From Mycolicibacterium iranicum (GTDB lineage Bacteria; Actinomycetota; Actinomycetes; Mycobacteriales; Mycobacteriaceae): a stretch of 64,000 nucleotides of DNA. The notes beneath the pieces are model-generated. The model was not told the DNA's origin, ran no database searches, and worked only from the letters and a program-made list of their open reading frames with translations. Positions 61,802-64,000 of the stretch are shown piece after piece (position 1 is the stretch's first letter; every line of letters begins with the position of its first letter). Where the stretch lies: contig NZ_LQPC01000065.1 in NCBI RefSeq assembly GCF_002101705.1, forward strand, positions 124,001 through 188,000, written 5' to 3'. The position numbers were made by a program, and so were the translations under genes.

Positions 61802-61827
61802 GGCCCTGCGTAGATGCAGTCTCGGCG
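61765..61827. repeat. Palindromic repeat family A, copy 5 (divergent)
   Basis: Arms of 24 bases (61765-61788 and 61804-61827) match at 21 positions; core CGCCGAAACTGCA is identical to the other copies but the inner arm is CTGCGCAGGG instead of TTCC-type. Loop 15 bases. It contains the lipO stop codon (61799-61801). Confidence 0.82.
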
Positions 61828-61840
61828 GTAGCTGATTCGC

Positions 61841-61935
61841 GGCGGGCCGACTAATTGGCCACGTCGGCGGGCCGACTAATTGGCCACGTCGGCGGGCCGA
61901 CTAATTGGCCACGTCGGCGGGCCGACTAATTGGCC
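61841..61935 (-). repeat. 25-bp tandem repeat of the WS/DGAT gene 3' end (3.8 copies)
   Basis: Unit GGCGGGCCGACTAATTGGCC plus ACGTC, at 61841, 61866, 61891 and (partly) 61916. Each unit contains CTAATTGGCC, the reverse complement of the gene's last codons and TAG; the innermost copy carries the real stop (61926-61928). Units are identical, so the duplication is recent. No spacers. Confidence 0.95.
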
Positions 61936-63344
61936 ATTGCCGTTTCGACGACCGTCAGCTCGGCGGAAAGCCCTGCGGCGCGACGGATTTCGATGAAATC
62001 TTCCACCATTGCAGCGGTAAGCTCATGCGGGTCGTCGACCGTCTTGCCGTCGGAGAGCACCGAGATGTTGATCTGGTCGACGTAGCTCCACACGGTGATG
62101 TTGAGTCCGCTGCCCATGGTGAGCGGTCCGACCGAGTAGATCTCAGTGACGAGCGCACCGCCAACGCGGGCGCGCTCCTTGGGGCCCGGCACGTTGGAGA
62201 TCGGCAGGTTCATCACCTTGTTCTGGCCGTCCTTGTGTGACAGCCAGCGGAACATCGCCTCGGCGGGACCGGGCGGGAAGTATGCGGACCACCGGCTGAC
62301 CAGTTCTGGCCCGAGCAGGTTATTGCTCTCTTTGCCTGCGACCGCGGCGTCGTGTGCGGCGCGGACCCGCTCCAGTGGATCGTCCAGTTCGACGGGAATG
62401 CTGACGAGCACGCCGGTGAAGTAGTTGCCGTAGATGCGGTCGCGCGAGAAGTCGAAGCTCACCGGCACCGATGCGAGCAGAGGGTGGTCTGCGTGGCCGT
62501 CATAGTGCAGCAACAACTTTCGCAACGCACCTGCAGACATCGCGAGGATCATGTCATTGATGGTGACGCCGAGATGTTTACCGGTCGCCTTGACGTCATC
62601 CAGCGCGAGCGTGGTGGTGGCGAACTTCCGGGTCGCGTCGATCTGGTGGTTGATGAACGTCGGCGGCGGCGTGAACGGACGGGTCAACTCGGGAGAAAGC
62701 TTGTGCCCGCTCTCTCGCACCCTGCGGAGGCCCTGCGCCGTGTAGCGCACTACGTCAGGGAACTTCGCGATCTGGCGGAGGTGGTCGGTGAAGGCTGAAC
62801 GGACCAGCTCGCCTTTGGACGGGGCGGGGTCGGTGGCGTAGGAATCGCGGTCGGCCTGCGGCCCGTCCTGCAGATCCATGCCTCGTGCCAGCAGATTGGC
62901 CGACGCCACGCCGTCCGCGAGGGCGTGGTGGATCTTGCCGAGTACCGCGATGCGGCCGCCCGCCAGACCTTCGATGAGGTACATCTCCCACAGCGGTCGG
63001 CTGCGATCCAGCGGCGTGCTGGCGATCCTGCCGACTTCCTCGTCGAGTTCGCGGCGGCCGCCCGGTGCAGCGACCCGCGCCGACCGAACGTGGTACGCGA
63101 GGTCCACCTCGGCGTTTTCGCGCCACATGGGGTGGTGGAACTTGAACGGGATGTCGACCAGCTCGAAGCGGAACGGCTCGAGCTTGTACAGCCTGCTGTG
63201 GATGACCTTGCGGAGCTCTTCGACCCCGAACGTCGCACCGCCGAGATCATCGAGCTCGATGACGGCCAGCTTGAGCGTGTGCATGTGAACGCTGGGAGTC
63301 TCGCTGTAGAGCAGCACAGCATCCCAGCCGCGGAGTCTTTTCAC
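61926..63344 (-). CDS. WS/DGAT acyltransferase (Rv1425-like)
   Basis: A 472-residue wax ester synthase/diacylglycerol acyltransferase. The catalytic HHxxxDG is KIHHALADGVAS (about residue 137); ISNVPGPKERARV and the closing GLNITVWSYVDQINISVLSDG are family text. It joins acyl-CoA to diacylglycerol or fatty alcohol for storage lipid. It matches Rv1425 and, as there, is convergent with the lipO-fadD12 operon. GTG 63344 gives MKRLRGWDAVLLY, the family N-terminus. Start and stop regions are both tandemly duplicated (63334-63384, 61841-61935). The ribosome site GGAAGG (63391-63396) is closer to an upstream copy of the start. Confidence 0.9.
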   Translation of the reverse strand: MKRLRGWDAVLLYSETPSVHMHTLKLAVIELDDLGGATFGVEELRKVIHSRLYKLEPFRFELVDIPFKFHHPMWRENAEVDLAYHVRSARVAAPGGRRELDEEVGRIASTPLDRSRPLWEMYLIEGLAGGRIAVLGKIHHALADGVASANLLARGMDLQDGPQADRDSYATDPAPSKGELVRSAFTDHLRQIAKFPDVVRYTAQGLRRVRESGHKLSPELTRPFTPPPTFINHQIDATRKFATTTLALDDVKATGKHLGVTINDMILAMSAGALRKLLLHYDGHADHPLLASVPVSFDFSRDRIYGNYFTGVLVSIPVELDDPLERVRAAHDAAVAGKESNNLLGPELVSRWSAYFPPGPAEAMFRWLSHKDGQNKVMNLPISNVPGPKERARVGGALVTEIYSVGPLTMGSGLNITVWSYVDQINISVLSDGKTVDDPHELTAAMVEDFIEIRRAAGLSAELTVVETAMAN

Positions 63345-63384
63345 CGCAAAAGTCTCTTCACCGCAAAAAGCCTCTTCACCGCGC
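63334..63384 (-). repeat. 17/18-bp tandem triplication of the WS/DGAT start region
   Basis: Three units of the type GCGGTGAAGAGRCTTTT (units at 63334, 63351 and 63368 on the plus strand). Each contains a GTG start followed by a Lys-Arg-Leu-like reading. The outer GTG 63379 and GTG 63361 are in one frame and end in a TGA that overlaps the true GTG 63344 as GTGA. Confidence 0.88.
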
Positions 63385-63438
63385 CACCTTCCTCACGCCC
63401 GTCGGCTCCTCGCGCAAGCGCTCGTCGGCCAGAGGTGC

Positions 63439-64000
63439 CTATATAACCTCTTTGGCCCCGATGAGGCTCCTGTTTCGGTGAATGTGGTTGAGGAACAGTC
63501 CGATTGCCGTCGCCGTGGCACCCGTGCGGGCACCGTCGGTCATGTCGAAGCCATGGCCTGCGCCGGGAAGCTCGATGTAGCCGACGATCGAGCGGGAGAC
63601 GTTGCGTAGACGTTCGACGAAGCTCTGCGCCTGAGCCACTGGGATCACGCTGTCGCCGGTTCCGTGGATAACCAGGAACGGTGGCGCCTCGGAATGGATG
63701 CGCGCCATCGGAGAGGCCTTGCGGAACACGTCGGGATGCTTGTCGAGCTTGCGCTTGACGACCACTCGCTCAAGGAAGTCCATAAAGCGGACCCTCTCCA
63801 CGGTGGACTTGTCTTCCCAGTCGTACCGCCCGTAGATGCCGACGACCGCGTCCACTGACGTGTCGGAGCCTTCGGGGAGTTCGGACTGCATGTCGGGATC
63901 GTTGGCGGTCAGTCCGGCCAGCGCTGCAAGATGCCCGCCGGCCGAGGTGCCCGCGATCGCGATGAAGTTACGGTCGCCGCCGAACTTGTCGACGTTCGCA
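63439..64000 (-). CDS. Alpha/beta hydrolase (LipC/LipO-like), 5'-truncated
   Basis: The gene runs off the window end; about 187 C-terminal residues are visible. The nucleophile elbow is AGTSAGGHLAAL, the acid region GTGDSVIP and the His region GAGHGFDMTD, typical of the hormone-sensitive-lipase-like esterases. The segment VGIYGRYDWEDKST resembles the neighbouring LipO protein, so the two are probably paralogues. It lies upstream of the WS/DGAT gene on the same strand with a 94-base gap that holds the start-region repeats, and could be in its operon. Substrate unknown. Confidence 0.85.
   Translation of the reverse strand, partial: ANVDKFGGDRNFIAIAGTSAGGHLAALAGLTANDPDMQSELPEGSDTSVDAVVGIYGRYDWEDKSTVERVRFMDFLERVVVKRKLDKHPDVFRKASPMARIHSEAPPFLVIHGTGDSVIPVAQAQSFVERLRNVSRSIVGYIELPGAGHGFDMTDGARTGATATAIGLFLNHIHRNRSLIGAKEVI

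Noticed and set aside
61841..61935. Possible CRISPR array
   Set aside because: Repeats of 25 bp are directly tandem with no spacers, include a gene's stop codon, and no cas gene is near.

Overview
The window is high-GC actinobacterial DNA with short intergenic gaps. Its gene content is mycobacterial: MmpL, PapA, FadD/FadE families, AftD, LpqI, and a PE-PPE-domain hydrolase. Large parts follow the M. tuberculosis Rv0223c-Rv0244c order (fadE5, fadA2, fabG4, htdX, tetR, lpqI, Rv0236A, aftD ... Rv0228, Rv0227c, Rv0226c, Rv0225, Rv0224c, Rv0223c). This block lies next to a trehalose polyphleate (TPP)-type locus, as it does in rapid growers such as M. smegmatis, so a rapidly growing Mycolicibacterium is the best guess. 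Family names come from remembered homologues and motif reading; no search was run.

Layout. 1-2.7 kb: tail of an acyl-CoA dehydrogenase, a rhodanese, a 53-aa protein and a flavin reductase. 2.8-22.2 kb: glycolipid locus made of a GAP/Sap-like membrane protein, PE-PPE hydrolase, FAAL (fadD23-like), mmpL10-like, papA3-like and, divergently, one 3658-aa bimodular polyketide synthase. Together these would make, activate, transfer and export polyunsaturated acyl trehalose. 22.2-24.6 kb: TspO, an SDR and a dehydrogenase. 24.8-33.7 kb: lipid metabolism block (fadE5, fadA2, fabG4, htdX, a TetR regulator) with a candidate F6-like small RNA after fadA2. 33.7-46 kb: envelope block (lpqI, usp, DUF2613, aftD, an AMP-ligase, an acyltransferase, Rv0227c- and Rv0226c-like membrane proteins). 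46-48.7 kb: an apparent insertion carrying an MpaB/DUF2236 oxygenase flanked by two small membrane proteins, plus a P450. 48.7-52.2 kb: Rv0225/Rv0224c/Rv0223c-like genes. 52.2-57.9 kb: accessory genes including a frameshifted FadE5 paralogue, an AraC-DinB regulator with a DHFR-like reductase, and arylamine N-acetyltransferase. 58-64 kb: an Rv1428c-fadD12-lipO operon behind a perfect KstR-type operator, facing an Rv1425-like WS/DGAT gene and a partial lipase.

The least explained structure is non-coding. Five copies of a ~61-66 bp palindrome (core CGCCGAAACTGCA) sit at gene ends, and one lies in frame inside a membrane-protein gene. A second palindrome family occurs twice. At three of the five first-family loci the neighbouring gene's 3' end, including its stop codon, is tandemly duplicated in 25-28 bp units right beside the palindrome. 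The WS/DGAT gene also has its start region triplicated.

No gene-free stretch exceeds about 300 bp. No rRNA, tRNA, CRISPR array, transposase or prophage gene was recognised.
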